Part shown: in pieces, positions 1 through 9,108 of the stretch
Layout: every line of letters starts with the position of its first letter
How positions within the stretch are numbered: the stretch's first letter is position 1
Source of the DNA: Cupriavidus sp. WKF15
Lineage (GTDB): Bacteria > Pseudomonadota > Gammaproteobacteria > Burkholderiales > Burkholderiaceae
Length of the DNA: 64,000 nt
Assembly (NCBI RefSeq): GCF_029278605.1
Contig: NZ_CP119572.1
Location: forward strand, 310,001-374,000
Direction of reading: 5' to 3'
Translations under genes and position numbers: made by a program
The notes under the pieces: generated by a model
Told to the model about the DNA's origin: nothing
The model's database searches: none
What the model saw: the letters and a program-made list of their open reading frames with translations, nothing else

Positions 1-835
1 ACACCGCACCGTCGACCCACACGTTCGCATCGGGCTGCTCGGTGAAGAAGAAGCCGCTGCCGTGGCCCGCCTGGCCATACTGCAGAGCGTCCTTTGCGGT
101 TTCCCACACGGGGCGTGCGGTCTGTCCGGCGCCCAGCGCCTTGTCGTCGCTGTCGCCCTTCGCGCCAAGCACCTGCACTGCCGACGCGTGCGAGAACAGC
201 GCGTGGTACTGGTCGCTGGCGAACTGCTCGGCGGGGAACTTCCAGTTGCAGTCGATCACCCACTTGTGCACGCCGCCGATGATCTCGGTGCCGCCCTCGC
301 GACGGTCGAGCACGCCGTCGAGATACCAGGCGATATCGCCCATATAGGTCTCGAGGTCCGGCGCGGACGCGTCCCAGTTACCGAACACCAGGCCCTTGTA
401 CACTGCCACGCGCGTGACTTCCTGCAGGCCCCATTTTTCCTTGCACAGGCCGTGCGGATAGGCGCGCGGCTCGAGCGGGACTTCGATCAGCGCGCCATCG
501 ACGCCATAGGACCAGCCGTGGTAAGGGCAGGTGAAGGCGCGCGTGTTGCCGGAATCGGCGAAGCTCACGCGCATCGAGCGGTGCCGGCACTGGTTGAGGA
601 AGGCCTTGATCGAGCCATCCTTCTGGCGCACCACCACCACCGGGTCTTCGCCCATATAGGTGTTGAAGAAATCGCCGGCCTTGGGGATCTGGCTGACGTG
701 CGCGAGGAACAGCCAGCAACGGCCGAAGATCCGTTCCAGCTCCAGGTCGTAGATGTCGGGGTCGGTGTAGATGGATGACGCGACGCGGCCATTGCGCGCG
801 TCCACCAGCGCATCGAAATCGATGTTCGCGGACAT
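1..835 (-). CDS. hcaE: 3-phenylpropionate/cinnamate dioxygenase alpha subunit, C-terminus outside window
   Basis: Large subunit of a Rieske non-heme iron ring-hydroxylating dioxygenase. It should form the dihydrodiol of 3-phenylpropionate or cinnamate, with small-subunit, ferredoxin and reductase partners that are not in the window. The visible 278 residues carry the Rieske ligands C83, H85, C103 and H106 and the start of the mononuclear iron site (D208, H211, H216). The sequence resembles E. coli HcaE closely along its whole visible length, as I remember it. ATG at 835 gives the matching N-terminus. It is divergent from hcaR with 121 bp between starts. Truncation is due only to the window edge. 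Confidence 0.9.
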   Translation of the reverse strand, partial: MSANIDFDALVDARNGRVASSIYTDPDIYDLELERIFGRCWLFLAHVSQIPKAGDFFNTYMGEDPVVVVRQKDGSIKAFLNQCRHRSMRVSFADSGNTRAFTCPYHGWSYGVDGALIEVPLEPRAYPHGLCKEKWGLQEVTRVAVYKGLVFGNWDASAPDLETYMGDIAWYLDGVLDRREGGTEIIGGVHKWVIDCNWKFPAEQFASDQYHALFSHASAVQVLGAKGDSDDKALGAGQTARPVWETAKDALQYGQAGHGSGFFFTEQPDANVWVDGAV

Positions 836-956
836 GAATGTCTCCTTTCTGGTAGGCATCCCGTTGCGGGAATTTCCGCAAATAATCGTTGCCCGTGCCC
901 GCGAAGTGAAATATTTTGTTTGTTGGCTATAAGACGTCAGAGCAATAACTCAGAGC

Positions 957-1844
957 ATGGAACTCCGACACCTGCGCTACTTCATCGCCGTTGCGGATGA
1001 ACTCAGTTTCACCCGGGCGGCGGAACGGCTGCATACCGCGCAGCCGTCGCTGAGCCAGCAGATTCGCAATCTGGAGGACGAAATCGGCACCCCGCTGCTG
1101 GAGCGCACGCGGCGCAAGGTGGAGCTGACTGAAGCCGGCCGGGTCTTCCTGGCCGAGGCGCGGCTGATCGTCGCGCACGCCGACCGCGCGGTCGAGCGGG
1201 CACGCCAGGTGGGCCAGCAGGCCGGGGCGACGGTGACCATCGGCTTCGTGCCCGCGGCGGAGATACGGGTGTTCCCAGCCATCCTGCCGCGGCTGCGGCT
1301 GCAGTTCCCGAACGTGAATGTCGAGCTGCGCAGCATGCCGACGCATGAACTTGAGCAGGCCTTGCTGCAGGGAGAGGTCGATGTCGCCTTCATGCGCGAT
1401 CCGGTGCATTCGGCTGCGCTGACGCGCGAGGTCGTGCTGGTCGAGCCGCTGATCGTGCTGCTGCCGTCCGCACATCCACTTGCGAAACTGGATCGCATTC
1501 CCCCGGCGAAGCTTGCCGGCGAGCCGTTCATCAGCACGCATCCGCAGTACTCGGGGCAAGTCCATACGGCGGCACAGGGCTTCTTCATCCAACACAAGCT
1601 GCAGTGCAACGTCGCGCAGGTTGCGACCAATATCCTGTTGAACCTGAATCTTGTCGGGATGGGGTTGGGCTATGCGCTGTTGCCGGAGTACGCGGCTTCA
1701 CTGACCAGCAACGCGATCTGCGCCCGGCCGCTGGAGGGGGCGCCGCCGCATGTCGAACTGCTGATGGTGTCGCGCGCGGAACCGCATTCGGCGGAACTCG
1801 ACGGACTGCTTGCGCTCGTGCGGCAGCATGTGGCGTCGATGTGA
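957..1844 (+). CDS. hcaR: LysR-family activator of the hca dioxygenase genes
   Basis: A 295-residue LysR-type regulator. The winged helix-turn-helix lies at about residues 1-60 (SFTRAAERLHTAQPSLSQQI) and the effector domain at about 90-290. The N-terminus MELRHLRYF and the segment VATNILLNLNLVGMGLGYAL match remembered E. coli HcaR closely. It is transcribed away from the dioxygenase gene, the usual layout for a LysR regulator and its target. Inferred inducers are phenylpropionate or cinnamate. The 836-956 gap holds an AT-rich stretch at about 909-935 that could carry the binding site and promoters, but I could not resolve a single site. Confidence 0.88.
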   Translation: MELRHLRYFIAVADELSFTRAAERLHTAQPSLSQQIRNLEDEIGTPLLERTRRKVELTEAGRVFLAEARLIVAHADRAVERARQVGQQAGATVTIGFVPAAEIRVFPAILPRLRLQFPNVNVELRSMPTHELEQALLQGEVDVAFMRDPVHSAALTREVVLVEPLIVLLPSAHPLAKLDRIPPAKLAGEPFISTHPQYSGQVHTAAQGFFIQHKLQCNVAQVATNILLNLNLVGMGLGYALLPEYAASLTSNAICARPLEGAPPHVELLMVSRAEPHSAELDGLLALVRQHVASM

Positions 1845-1889
1845 GGGGGGCGGGGCTTTGTTGAGAAGGTCTGACCGGCGAATGGCGGC

Positions 1890-2681
1890 CTACCTGCCGC
1901 TGGCCTCCAGCGCCTCGACCATCTCCTTTGCTGCCTGCTGCAACTCCGGAACAAAGCGCCGCGTCGCCTCCGCCGCACTGATTGCCTGCTGCAGGTAAAT
2001 CACATTGAGGCTCGCCAGTACACGGCCCTCGGCCTGAATGGCGACGGCCACGGCGCCGATCTTGCGCTGATCGGACCAGTCGCCCTGATTGGAGCCAAAG
2101 CCGTCCTTGCGCGTCTGCCGGATGAGGTTGCGGATAAAGGCATCGTCATGCGCGAGCTTGAACTGCTGTTCGCCGCCAGCGCCGGAACGCAGGACTTCGA
2201 GAATGTCTTCGCGCTCGGCATCCGGGCACATCGAGAAATACACGCGACCGGCGGCGGTCAGCAGCATCGGCAGGCGCCGGCCCACCATGGAACGGTGAAA
2301 CGACAGCGGGCTGAACCGGTGCGTGGTCTCGCGGATGATCATGGCGTCGCCGTCGGGCGTGGTCAGGTCGGATGGCCAGACCACGCGCTGCATCAGCCGC
2401 CCCATGATCGGCGGCGCGACGGTGGCGATGCGTTCGTCGTCGGTGAAGCCTTCGCTGAGCGCCCGTACTTCCAGCGTCAGGCGAAAGCTGTCGTCGGACG
2501 TACTGCGCCGCACGAACCCTTCTTCGACCAGCGTCTCCAGCAAACGTCGCACCGTGGTCCGGTGCAGGCCAGTCGCCTCGCTGAGCTGCTGGCTGGTGGC
2601 GCGGCCATTTTCCATGGCGTTGAGTGCCCGCAGCACCTGCAGGCCACGTGACAGCCCTCGCACGTTCGCGTATTTGTTCAC
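1890..2681 (-). CDS. mhpR: IclR-family activator of the mhp operon
   Basis: A 263-residue IclR-type regulator with an N-terminal winged HTH (LHRTTVRRLLETLVEEGFVR) and a C-terminal effector domain. The stretches RRSTSDDSFRLT, RETTHRFSPLSFHR and MVGRRLP match E. coli MhpR as remembered. It starts with GTG at 2681, behind an AAGGA Shine-Dalgarno seven bases upstream, and no in-frame ATG is better placed. It is divergent from mhpA, and a palindromic operator lies in the shared intergenic region. Known MhpR activates mhp genes with 3-hydroxyphenylpropionate-type ligands. That this protein does the same is inference from sequence and position. Confidence 0.9.
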   Translation of the reverse strand: MNKYANVRGLSRGLQVLRALNAMENGRATSQQLSEATGLHRTTVRRLLETLVEEGFVRRSTSDDSFRLTLEVRALSEGFTDDERIATVAPPIMGRLMQRVVWPSDLTTPDGDAMIIRETTHRFSPLSFHRSMVGRRLPMLLTAAGRVYFSMCPDAEREDILEVLRSGAGGEQQFKLAHDDAFIRNLIRQTRKDGFGSNQGDWSDQRKIGAVAVAIQAEGRVLASLNVIYLQQAISAAEATRRFVPELQQAAKEMVEALEASGR

Positions 2682-2704
2682 AAAAAATCCTTATAAATCA
2701 AAGA

Positions 2705-2721
2705 TGTGCACTCTTTGCACA
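2705..2721. promoter_or_regulatory. Putative MhpR operator
   Basis: A 17-bp palindrome, TGTGCA-N5-TGCACA, lies in the mhpR-mhpA gap. Its form resembles the E. coli MhpR operator as I remember it. Its centre (2713) is about 58 bp upstream of the start point predicted from the adjacent promoter, a classic activator position. Confidence 0.7.
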
Positions 2722-2735
2722 TTTTAGAGAAAATT

Positions 2736-2764
2736 TTGAGCGCGCGCCGCCCGATGCCTAGACT
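2736..2764 (+). promoter_or_regulatory. Putative mhpA promoter
   Basis: TTGAGC (2736-2741) and TAGACT (2759-2764) are separated by 17 bp, giving a start near 2771. The weak -10 fits a promoter that needs an activator. This leaves a leader of about 180 nt before mhpA. Confidence 0.5.
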
Positions 2765-2800
2765 CCTCTCAAAATCGCAAATTCAACGGAGACGCCCCCC

Positions 2801-2845
2801 ATGTCCTGCCTGATCCGTCGCCAGCGCCACCGCTGCGGCGCCTGA
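2801..2845 (+). CDS. Possible 14-residue leader peptide upstream of mhpA
   Basis: A short ORF encoding MSCLIRRQRHRCGA lies inside the predicted mhpA leader. GGAG (2788-2791) stands nine bases before its ATG. The peptide is Arg-rich and has two cysteines. A second mini-ORF (MPCK, 2929-2943) ends inside the mhpA ribosome binding site. Nothing proves either is translated. A leader role in mhpA expression is a hypothesis. Confidence 0.35.
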   Translation: MSCLIRRQRHRCGA

Positions 2846-2950
2846 CCGGCAGCCGGCTGCGCCGGCCGCCCACTTCCATTTCATCGCGGCACAGCCAGCA
2901 CGCGCCGTTCCGGCGCGGGGGGGCACTCATGCCTTGCAAGTAGGAGACCT

Positions 2951-4807
2951 ATGAACACCACGGCTACGCAGACGGCGCACACAGACCGTCTTCCCGATGT
3001 CGAAACCGACGTCGCCATCATCGGCGCCGGCCCGGTCGGGCTGATGATCGCCAATATTCTCGGCCTCCAGGGCGTGCGCGTCACGATCGTCGAGAAGCTG
3101 GACCAGCTCATCGACTATCCGCGCGCCATCGGCCTCGACGATGAAGCGCTGCGCGTGTTCCAGGCCGTAGGGCTCGCCGACACGCTGCTGCCGCACACCA
3201 CGCCTGACCACTGGATGCGCTTTGTCACGAAGGACGGCCATTGCTTCGCGTCGATCGAACCGCGCACCGACGAGTTCGGCTGGTCGCGCCGCAACGCGTT
3301 CATCCAGCCGCTGGCGGACCGGGTGCTGTACGAGGGGCTGCAACGCTTCGGGCACGCCCAGGTCCTGTTCGGCCATGGCGTCGATGCCTTCACGCAGGAC
3401 AGCGCCGGCGTGAGCATCGAGGTGACTACCAGCGGCGGCCAGCGCCGCACGATCCGCGCGGCCTACATGGTCGGCGCGGATGGCGGCAACAGCCTGGTGC
3501 GCCGCGTGCTGCAGGTGCCTTTCGAAGGCCGCACCAAGCCGAACCAGTGGATCGTCGTCGACGTGCGCAACGACCCGGTAGGCTCGCCGCACATCTACCT
3601 GCACTGCGATCACGAGCGCCCCTATGTCTCGGCCGCGCTGCCGCACGGCATCCGCCGCTTCGAGTTCATGGTGATGCCGGGCGAGACCGAAGAGGCGCTG
3701 TCGAAGCCGGAGAATATGGCCGCGCTGATCCGCAAGGTGGTGGCCGATCCGGACAAGGTCGACTACATCCGCAAGCGTGTCTATACGCACAACGCGCGGC
3801 TCGCCTCGACTTTCCGTGTCGAACGCGTGCTGCTGGCCGGCGATGCCGCGCACATCATGCCGGTGTGGCAGGGGCAGGGCTACAACAGCGGCATCCGCGA
3901 TGCCAACAACCTCGGCTGGAAGCTGGCGATGGTCGCCAAGGGCCAGGCCGATGCGCGCCTGCTCGACACCTACACCGCCGAGCGCCGCGCCCATGCGCGT
4001 TCGATGATCCACCTGTCCGAAGTGGCTGGCGACATCTTCGCCCCGACCACGCGCTTCGGCGCGCGCTTCCGCGATGCCTTCGTGCGCAGCTTCAACCTGC
4101 TGCCGTCGGTCAAGCGCTACTTCGTCGAGATGCGCTTCAAGCCGATGCCGCGCTACGAGGAGGGCGTGGTGCTGCAGCCGCCGCCGCAGGCGCGCGGTGG
4201 CTGGCTGGCACGCGTGCTGGAACGCTCCGGCAATTCCGCGCCGGGCCGCCTGCTCGGCCTGATGAGCGAGAAGCGCGATTCGTTCCTCGGCCGCCTGGTC
4301 TATGGCGAGGATCCGCTGGCCGGCTCTCCCGTGGGCCGCATGTTTATCCAGCCGCGCGTGCGCACCAGCGATGACCGCCTGACCCTGCTCGACGACGCGA
4401 TCGGCAACCACTTTGCCGTGATCGGCTGGGGCACCGACCCGACCTTTGGCCTGACGCCGCAGGCCCGCGCCATTGCCGAGCAGGCTGGCATGCGCTTCGT
4501 GCTCGCCAAGCCCGACGTGCAGCTGCGCCATGCCGGCGACGTGCCCGAGGGCGTGATCGCGATCGGCGATGCCGGCGGCCGCCTGAAGGAGTGGTTCAGC
4601 CGCCTGCCGCAATCGGTGGTGCTGCTGCGCCCGGACCGCTTTGTCGCCGGTGTGTGCTCGCCGCAGGAGGTATCGGCGGCCATCACCGAACTGGCCGGCA
4701 AGCTCGGCATGAGCCAGGTGCCGCCGTATGCGGGCGCCTCCAGTCCTTCCACGGCGTCGCGCCCGGCACGCGAGCCCATCACCGTTACCCAAGCAGCAGG
4801 AGCATGA
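2951..4807 (+). CDS. mhpA: 3-(3-hydroxyphenyl)propionate 2-hydroxylase
   Basis: FAD-dependent aromatic monooxygenase, 618 residues. It hydroxylates 3-(3-hydroxyphenyl)propionate to 2,3-dihydroxyphenylpropionate using NADH and O2. Visible motifs are the dinucleotide-binding GAGPVG near residue 26, the DG motif in [13 protein letters not shown], and the GD motif [18 protein letters not shown], followed by a thioredoxin-like C-terminal region typical of the PheA/MhpA family. TAGGAG precedes the ATG. It is first in the mhpA-B-D-T-C cluster and predicted to be under MhpR control. Its stop lies next to the mhpB start, which suggests coupled translation. Confidence 0.93.
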   Translation: MNTTATQTAHTDRLPDVETDVAIIGAGPVGLMIANILGLQGVRVTIVEKLDQLIDYPRAIGLDDEALRVFQAVGLADTLLPHTTPDHWMRFVTKDGHCFASIEPRTDEFGWSRRNAFIQPLADRVLYEGLQRFGHAQVLFGHGVDAFTQDSAGVSIEVTTSGGQRRTIRAAYMVGADGGNSLVRRVLQVPFEGRTKPNQWIVVDVRNDPVGSPHIYLHCDHERPYVSAALPHGIRRFEFMVMPGETEEALSKPENMAALIRKVVADPDKVDYIRKRVYTHNARLASTFRVERVLLAGDAAHIMPVWQGQGYNSGIRDANNLGWKLAMVAKGQADARLLDTYTAERRAHARSMIHLSEVAGDIFAPTTRFGARFRDAFVRSFNLLPSVKRYFVEMRFKPMPRYEEGVVLQPPPQARGGWLARVLERSGNSAPGRLLGLMSEKRDSFLGRLVYGEDPLAGSPVGRMFIQPRVRTSDDRLTLLDDAIGNHFAVIGWGTDPTFGLTPQARAIAEQAGMRFVLAKPDVQLRHAGDVPEGVIAIGDAGGRLKEWFSRLPQSVVLLRPDRFVAGVCSPQEVSAAITELAGKLGMSQVPPYAGASSPSTASRPAREPITVTQAAGA

Positions 4808-4809
4808 GG

Positions 4810-5793
4810 ATGCCGATTCACCTGGAATGTCTGTCGCACACGCCGTTGCACGGCTATGTCGACCCCGCGCCCGAAGTCGTCGCCGAGGTCGGGCGCGTAC
4901 AGGCCGCGGCGCGCGAGCGCATACGCGCGTTCGATCCCGAACTGGTCGTCGTGTTTGCGCCGGACCACTTCAACGGCTTCTTCTATGACGTCATGCCGCC
5001 GTTCTGCGTCGGTGCGGCAGCCACGGCCATCGGCGACTTCAGGAGCCTGGCCGGCAAGTTGCCGGTACCCGCGGACCTGGCGCAGTCGCTGGCCGAAAGC
5101 GTGATGGCCGCGGAGATCGATGTCGCGCTGTCGTACCGGATGCAGGTCGACCACGGCTGCGCCGATGCGCTCGCCGTGCTCACTGGCGGGCTGGACCGCT
5201 ACCCGGTCATCCCCGTGTTCATCAACTCGGTGGCGCCGCCGATGGCCACGCTGCGCCGCGCGCGTCTGCTCGGCGACGCGGTCGGCCGCTTCCTGTCGCG
5301 CACCGGCAAGCGCGTGCTGGTGGTCGGCTCCGGCGGCATCTCGCACGAACCGCCGGTGCCGGAACTGGCTGGCGCCAGCGAGGAAGTCGCGGAGCGGCTG
5401 ATCGCCGGGCGCAACCCGTCGGCCGAATCGCGCGCCGCGCGCCAGGCGCGTACCGTTGCTGCCGCCAGGGCGTTCGTCGCCGGCGACAGCCACCTGCATC
5501 CGCTCAATCCGGAGTGGGACCGCGCCTTCCTGGCCTTGCTCGCCTCGGGCGAACTCACGGCTGTCGACGGCATGACCAACGACGCCATTACGCGCGACGG
5601 TGGCAAATCGGCACACGAGATCCGCACGTGGGTAGCAGCGTTCGGCGCGCTGGCCGCGTACGGACCGTACCGCGCATCGCTCGACTTCTACCGCGCCATT
5701 CCCGAGTGGATCGCGGGCTTCGCCACCATGCATGCCGAGCCGCGCGCCGCGCTCGCGGCGGCCGCCCGACCCGATCAAGGAGAAAACCGATGA
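4810..5793 (+). CDS. mhpB: 2,3-dihydroxyphenylpropionate 1,2-dioxygenase
   Basis: Class III (LigB-type) extradiol ring-cleavage dioxygenase of 327 residues that opens 2,3-dihydroxyphenylpropionate by meta cleavage. Likely iron-site landmarks are FAPDHFNGFF (H53) and the MQVDHG segment. The C-terminal KSAHEIRTWVAAFGAL and PEWIAGF segments match remembered E. coli MhpB. ATG 4810 is preferred over ATG 4804, because AGGAG at 4798-4802 is seven bases from 4810 but only one from 4804, and the N-terminus then aligns with the family. The stop overlaps the mhpD start (ATGA). Confidence 0.93.
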   Translation: MPIHLECLSHTPLHGYVDPAPEVVAEVGRVQAAARERIRAFDPELVVVFAPDHFNGFFYDVMPPFCVGAAATAIGDFRSLAGKLPVPADLAQSLAESVMAAEIDVALSYRMQVDHGCADALAVLTGGLDRYPVIPVFINSVAPPMATLRRARLLGDAVGRFLSRTGKRVLVVGSGGISHEPPVPELAGASEEVAERLIAGRNPSAESRAARQARTVAAARAFVAGDSHLHPLNPEWDRAFLALLASGELTAVDGMTNDAITRDGGKSAHEIRTWVAAFGALAAYGPYRASLDFYRAIPEWIAGFATMHAEPRAALAAAARPDQGENR

Positions 5794-6578
5794 CAGACCG
5801 GAACCTCGTCAACGACATCGCCGCGCGCCTGCGCGGCGCCGAGGCCTCGCGCCAGACCATTGCGCCGGTGCGCGGGGAGATCGCGCTCGAAGACATTGCC
5901 ACGGCCTATGCCGTGCAGCAGGCCAACGTCGACGCGCGCCTCGCCCAGGGCGAGCGCATCGTCGGCCGCAAGATCGGCCTGACCTCGCTGGCGGTGCAGA
6001 AGCAACTCGGCGTCGACCAGCCGGACTTCGGCGCATTGTTCGCGAGCATGGCCTATGGCGACAGCCAGCCGATGCCGCTGTCGCGCCTGATCCAGCCGAA
6101 AGTCGAAGCGGAAATCGCGCTGGTGCTGGAGCGCGACCTGACGCAAGAGCGGCATACCTTTGCCGACATCCTTCGTGCCAGCGCCTATGCGCTCGCGGCC
6201 ATCGAGGTGGTCGACAGCCGCATCGAGGGCTGGAACATCCGCTTTGTCGACACCGTGGCCGACAACGCGTCGAGCGCGCTGTTCGTGCTCGGCAGCCGCC
6301 CGGTGCCGCTCTCCGCAATCGACCTGGCCGCGTGCGCGATGACGCTCTCGCGCGAAGGCGAAGTGCTGTCGCGCGGAAACGGCGCGGCCTGCCTCGGCAA
6401 TCCGCTCAACGCGGCGGTATGGCTGGCGGACCGCATGGTGCAGCTCGGCACGCCGCTGCGCGCAGGTGACGTGGTGCTGACCGGCGCGCTCGGCCCGATG
6501 GTTGCCGTCACCGAGTCCGGCACCTACACGGCAGAGATCGAAGGACTGGGCAGCGTGCGCGCGACGTTCGCCGCATAA
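5790..6578 (+). CDS. mhpD: 2-hydroxypenta-2,4-dienoate hydratase
   Basis: A 262-residue member of the hydratase/decarboxylase family that adds water to 2-hydroxypentadienoate, giving 4-hydroxy-2-oxovalerate. Conserved segments include GRKIGLTSLAVQKQLGVDQPD, the metal-binding VEAEIALVLERDL and FVDTVADNAS, which match E. coli MhpD closely. The ATG overlaps the mhpB stop, and AAGGAG stands seven bases upstream. The next pathway enzymes (aldolase MhpE and acetaldehyde dehydrogenase MhpF) are not in this window. Confidence 0.93.
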   Translation: MTDRNLVNDIAARLRGAEASRQTIAPVRGEIALEDIATAYAVQQANVDARLAQGERIVGRKIGLTSLAVQKQLGVDQPDFGALFASMAYGDSQPMPLSRLIQPKVEAEIALVLERDLTQERHTFADILRASAYALAAIEVVDSRIEGWNIRFVDTVADNASSALFVLGSRPVPLSAIDLAACAMTLSREGEVLSRGNGAACLGNPLNAAVWLADRMVQLGTPLRAGDVVLTGALGPMVAVTESGTYTAEIEGLGSVRATFAA

Positions 6579-6738
6579 GCCGGGACATCACACGGCTTGC
6601 GCGCTGGATATGAAGGCGCGCGCGGCCTGAGCACTGCTGTAAGACCGGCTGGCGGCGTGCGTTGCCACGCCACCGAACTTGCCTGCCTGCGCAAGGGCCG
6701 CCGCGAAGAGCGGCTCGCAGGGTGACTGGAGACTACCA

Positions 6739-8004
6739 ATGAACACGTTTCAAACTCACGGCGCCGACGCGCGCGGCACGAAAGGCAGCATCGCCACGAT
6801 TGGCCTGTGCCTGGCCATCGCCTTGCTGGAAGGACTCGACCTGCAGTCGGCCGGCGTGGCCGCACCGCGCATCGCGAAGGAGTTCTCGCTGTCGGTGGCA
6901 CAGATGGGCTGGGCCTTCAGTGCCGGCGCCATCGGCCTGCTGCCGGGCGCCGCGCTTGGCGGGCGCCTGGCTGACCGCCTCGGCCGCAAGCGCGTGCTGA
7001 TGCTGTCGGTGGCGCTGTTCGGCGCATTCTCGCTGGCGACGACCACGGTGTGGAGCTTCGAAAGCCTGCTGGTCGCGCGCCTGCTGACGGGCCTGGGCCT
7101 GGGCGCCGCCATGCCGAACCTGATCGCGCTGTGCTCGGAAGCGGCGTCGCCCGCGCAGCGCAGCACCGCCGTGGGCGCGATGTACTGCGGCATGCCGTTT
7201 GGCGCCGCACTGGCTGCCGCCATCGGCATCGTCAGTCCGGGCGACGAGGGCTGGCGGCACATCTTCTATGTGGGCGGGTTCGGGCCGCTGCTGATGGTCC
7301 CGCTGCTTGCGCTGTGGCTGCCCGAGTCGGCGCAGTTCGTCGAGGCGAAGGCGCAAGTGACCAGGCGCGCGGAGCCTGGCTTTGTCGAAGCACTCTGTGG
7401 CAGCAGCCGTACGCGCACCACGCTCGCGCTGTGGATCAGCTACCTGGGCACGCTCATCGTGCTGTATTTCCTGATGAACTGGCTGCCGTCGATGGTGCTG
7501 TCCAATGGCCTGACGCGCGTGCAGGCCGGCGTCGCCATGATGATGTTCAACCTCGGCGGCGGCATCGGCGCGGTCGGCATCGCCAGCGTGATGGACCGCT
7601 TCAGCCCGCGCCTTACGGTGGTGGGCATGTACGTGGGGATCGCGGCCGCGCTGGCCGGGCTCGCCGGGGCGGGCGGCAGCCTGTCGATGGCATGGGGCGC
7701 GTTCTTCTGCGGCCTGTTCCTGGTGGGCGGCCAGTCGGTGCTGTATGCGCTGGCCGGGCAGGCTTATCCGACCGAAGTCCGCGGCACCGGCGTGGGCGCG
7801 GCGGTCGCGGTCGGCCGGCTTGGCTCGATCCTCGGGCCGCTCGTTGCCGGGCAGCTGTTCGCGCTGGGCCAGAGCGCATCGATGCTGGTCGCAGCCAGCA
7901 TTCCGCTGATCGTCGTCGCGGCAGTCGCCGCGCTGGCGGTGGTGGGTTCATTCACGCCGCGCCGGACGACCGGTGCGACCGTGCCGGGCGGTCGCCGCGC
8001 CTGA
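6739..8004 (+). CDS. mhpT: MFS importer of 3-hydroxyphenylpropionate
   Basis: A 421-residue major facilitator with about 12 hydrophobic segments. [20 protein letters not shown] and [14 protein letters not shown] (the MFS loop 2-3 motif) match the aromatic acid:H+ symporter family and remembered E. coli MhpT. ATG 6739 sits behind TGGAG and gives the normal cytoplasmic start. An upstream in-frame extension to 6679 adds no recognisable sequence. It lies 160 bp after mhpD and before mhpC, so it is probably in the same transcript. Confidence 0.88.
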   Translation: MNTFQTHGADARGTKGSIATIGLCLAIALLEGLDLQSAGVAAPRIAKEFSLSVAQMGWAFSAGAIGLLPGAALGGRLADRLGRKRVLMLSVALFGAFSLATTTVWSFESLLVARLLTGLGLGAAMPNLIALCSEAASPAQRSTAVGAMYCGMPFGAALAAAIGIVSPGDEGWRHIFYVGGFGPLLMVPLLALWLPESAQFVEAKAQVTRRAEPGFVEALCGSSRTRTTLALWISYLGTLIVLYFLMNWLPSMVLSNGLTRVQAGVAMMMFNLGGGIGAVGIASVMDRFSPRLTVVGMYVGIAAALAGLAGAGGSLSMAWGAFFCGLFLVGGQSVLYALAGQAYPTEVRGTGVGAAVAVGRLGSILGPLVAGQLFALGQSASMLVAASIPLIVVAAVAALAVVGSFTPRRTTGATVPGGRRA

Positions 8005-8066
8005 GCGTGCGCACGGTCGGCACACATTCCATTCAGTACAGATTCAGTCGAGCAAGGAAGATCATC

Positions 8067-8942
8067 ATGCAAGCCACTGCACAAGCCATCACCGAAGCCA
8101 GCACGAGCCGGTTCGTCACCGTGAAGGATGGCGACACCGAGTTCCGCATCCACTGCAACGACACCGGCTCCGGCTCCGGTGCCGAGACCGTCGTCATGCT
8201 GCACGGCTCGGGTCCGGGCGCGACCGGCTGGGCCAACTTCAACCGCAACGTCGAGCCGCTGGTTGCAGCAGGCTACCGCGTGCTGCTGGTCGACTGCCCG
8301 GGCTGGGGCAAGAGCGACCCGGTGGTCAACACGGGTTCGCGCTCGGAACTCAACGCCCGCGTGCTCAAGGGCGTGCTCGATGCGCTCGACATCGAGCGCG
8401 TGCATATCCTCGGCAACTCGATGGGCGGCCACAGCGCGGTGGCGTTCGCGTTGGCCAATCCGCAGCGCGTCGGCAAGCTCGTGCTGATGGGCGGCGGCAC
8501 CGGCGGCCCGAGCCTGTTCGCGCCGATGCCGACCGAAGGCATCAAGCTGCTCAACGGCCTGTACCGCGAGCCGACCATCGAGAACCTGAAGCGCATGATG
8601 AATGTGTTCGTCTATGACGCCAGCTCGCTGACAGACGACCTGATGCAGGCGCGGCTGGACAATATGCTCGCGCGGCGGGATCACCTGGAGAACTTCGTCA
8701 AGAGCCTGGCGGCGAATCCGAAGCAGTTCACGGACTACGGTCCGCGCCTCGGCGAGATCGCCGCGCCGACGCTGGTGATCTGGGGGCGTGATGACCGGTT
8801 CGTGCCGATGGACGTCGGCTTGCGGCTGATCGCCGGTATCCCGAATGCGCAGATGCATATCTTCGGCCGCTGCGGGCACTGGGCGCAGTGGGAGCATGCG
8901 GAGGCGTTCAATCGGATGGTGGTGGATTTCCTGGGGGAGTGA
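8067..8942 (+). CDS. mhpC: 2-hydroxy-6-oxonona-2,4-dienedioate hydrolase
   Basis: A 291-residue alpha/beta-hydrolase C-C bond hydrolase that splits the meta-cleavage product into 2-hydroxypentadienoate and succinate. The triad is visible: S118 in GNSMGG, D243 (or D242) in GRDDRF, and H271 in CGHWAQWE. The oxyanion segment [10 protein letters not shown] is also present. AAGGAAG lies a few bases before ATG 8067. It is last in the mhp cluster, after mhpT, an order different from E. coli mhpABCDFE. A 166-bp gap with no evident terminator follows. Confidence 0.93.
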   Translation: MQATAQAITEASTSRFVTVKDGDTEFRIHCNDTGSGSGAETVVMLHGSGPGATGWANFNRNVEPLVAAGYRVLLVDCPGWGKSDPVVNTGSRSELNARVLKGVLDALDIERVHILGNSMGGHSAVAFALANPQRVGKLVLMGGGTGGPSLFAPMPTEGIKLLNGLYREPTIENLKRMMNVFVYDASSLTDDLMQARLDNMLARRDHLENFVKSLAANPKQFTDYGPRLGEIAAPTLVIWGRDDRFVPMDVGLRLIAGIPNAQMHIFGRCGHWAQWEHAEAFNRMVVDFLGE

Positions 8943-9108
8943 GCTGAGTTCCCCGGGATCCGGACCGCCTTCTCCGGACTCCCTCGTCGAACCTCATTGC
9001 ATGAACAGAGGATGCTGAAACACGTCATGAAGTGCTGAAATCGAGACGTTAGGCACTTCCCCATTCGGAAACGAGTCATACGTGGGAGAGAGAGTGTGAG
9101 GAGGCGAT

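Noticed and set aside
1..835. hcaE as a truncated pseudogene
   Set aside because: The frame is open to the first base of the window. The missing C-terminus is caused by the window edge.
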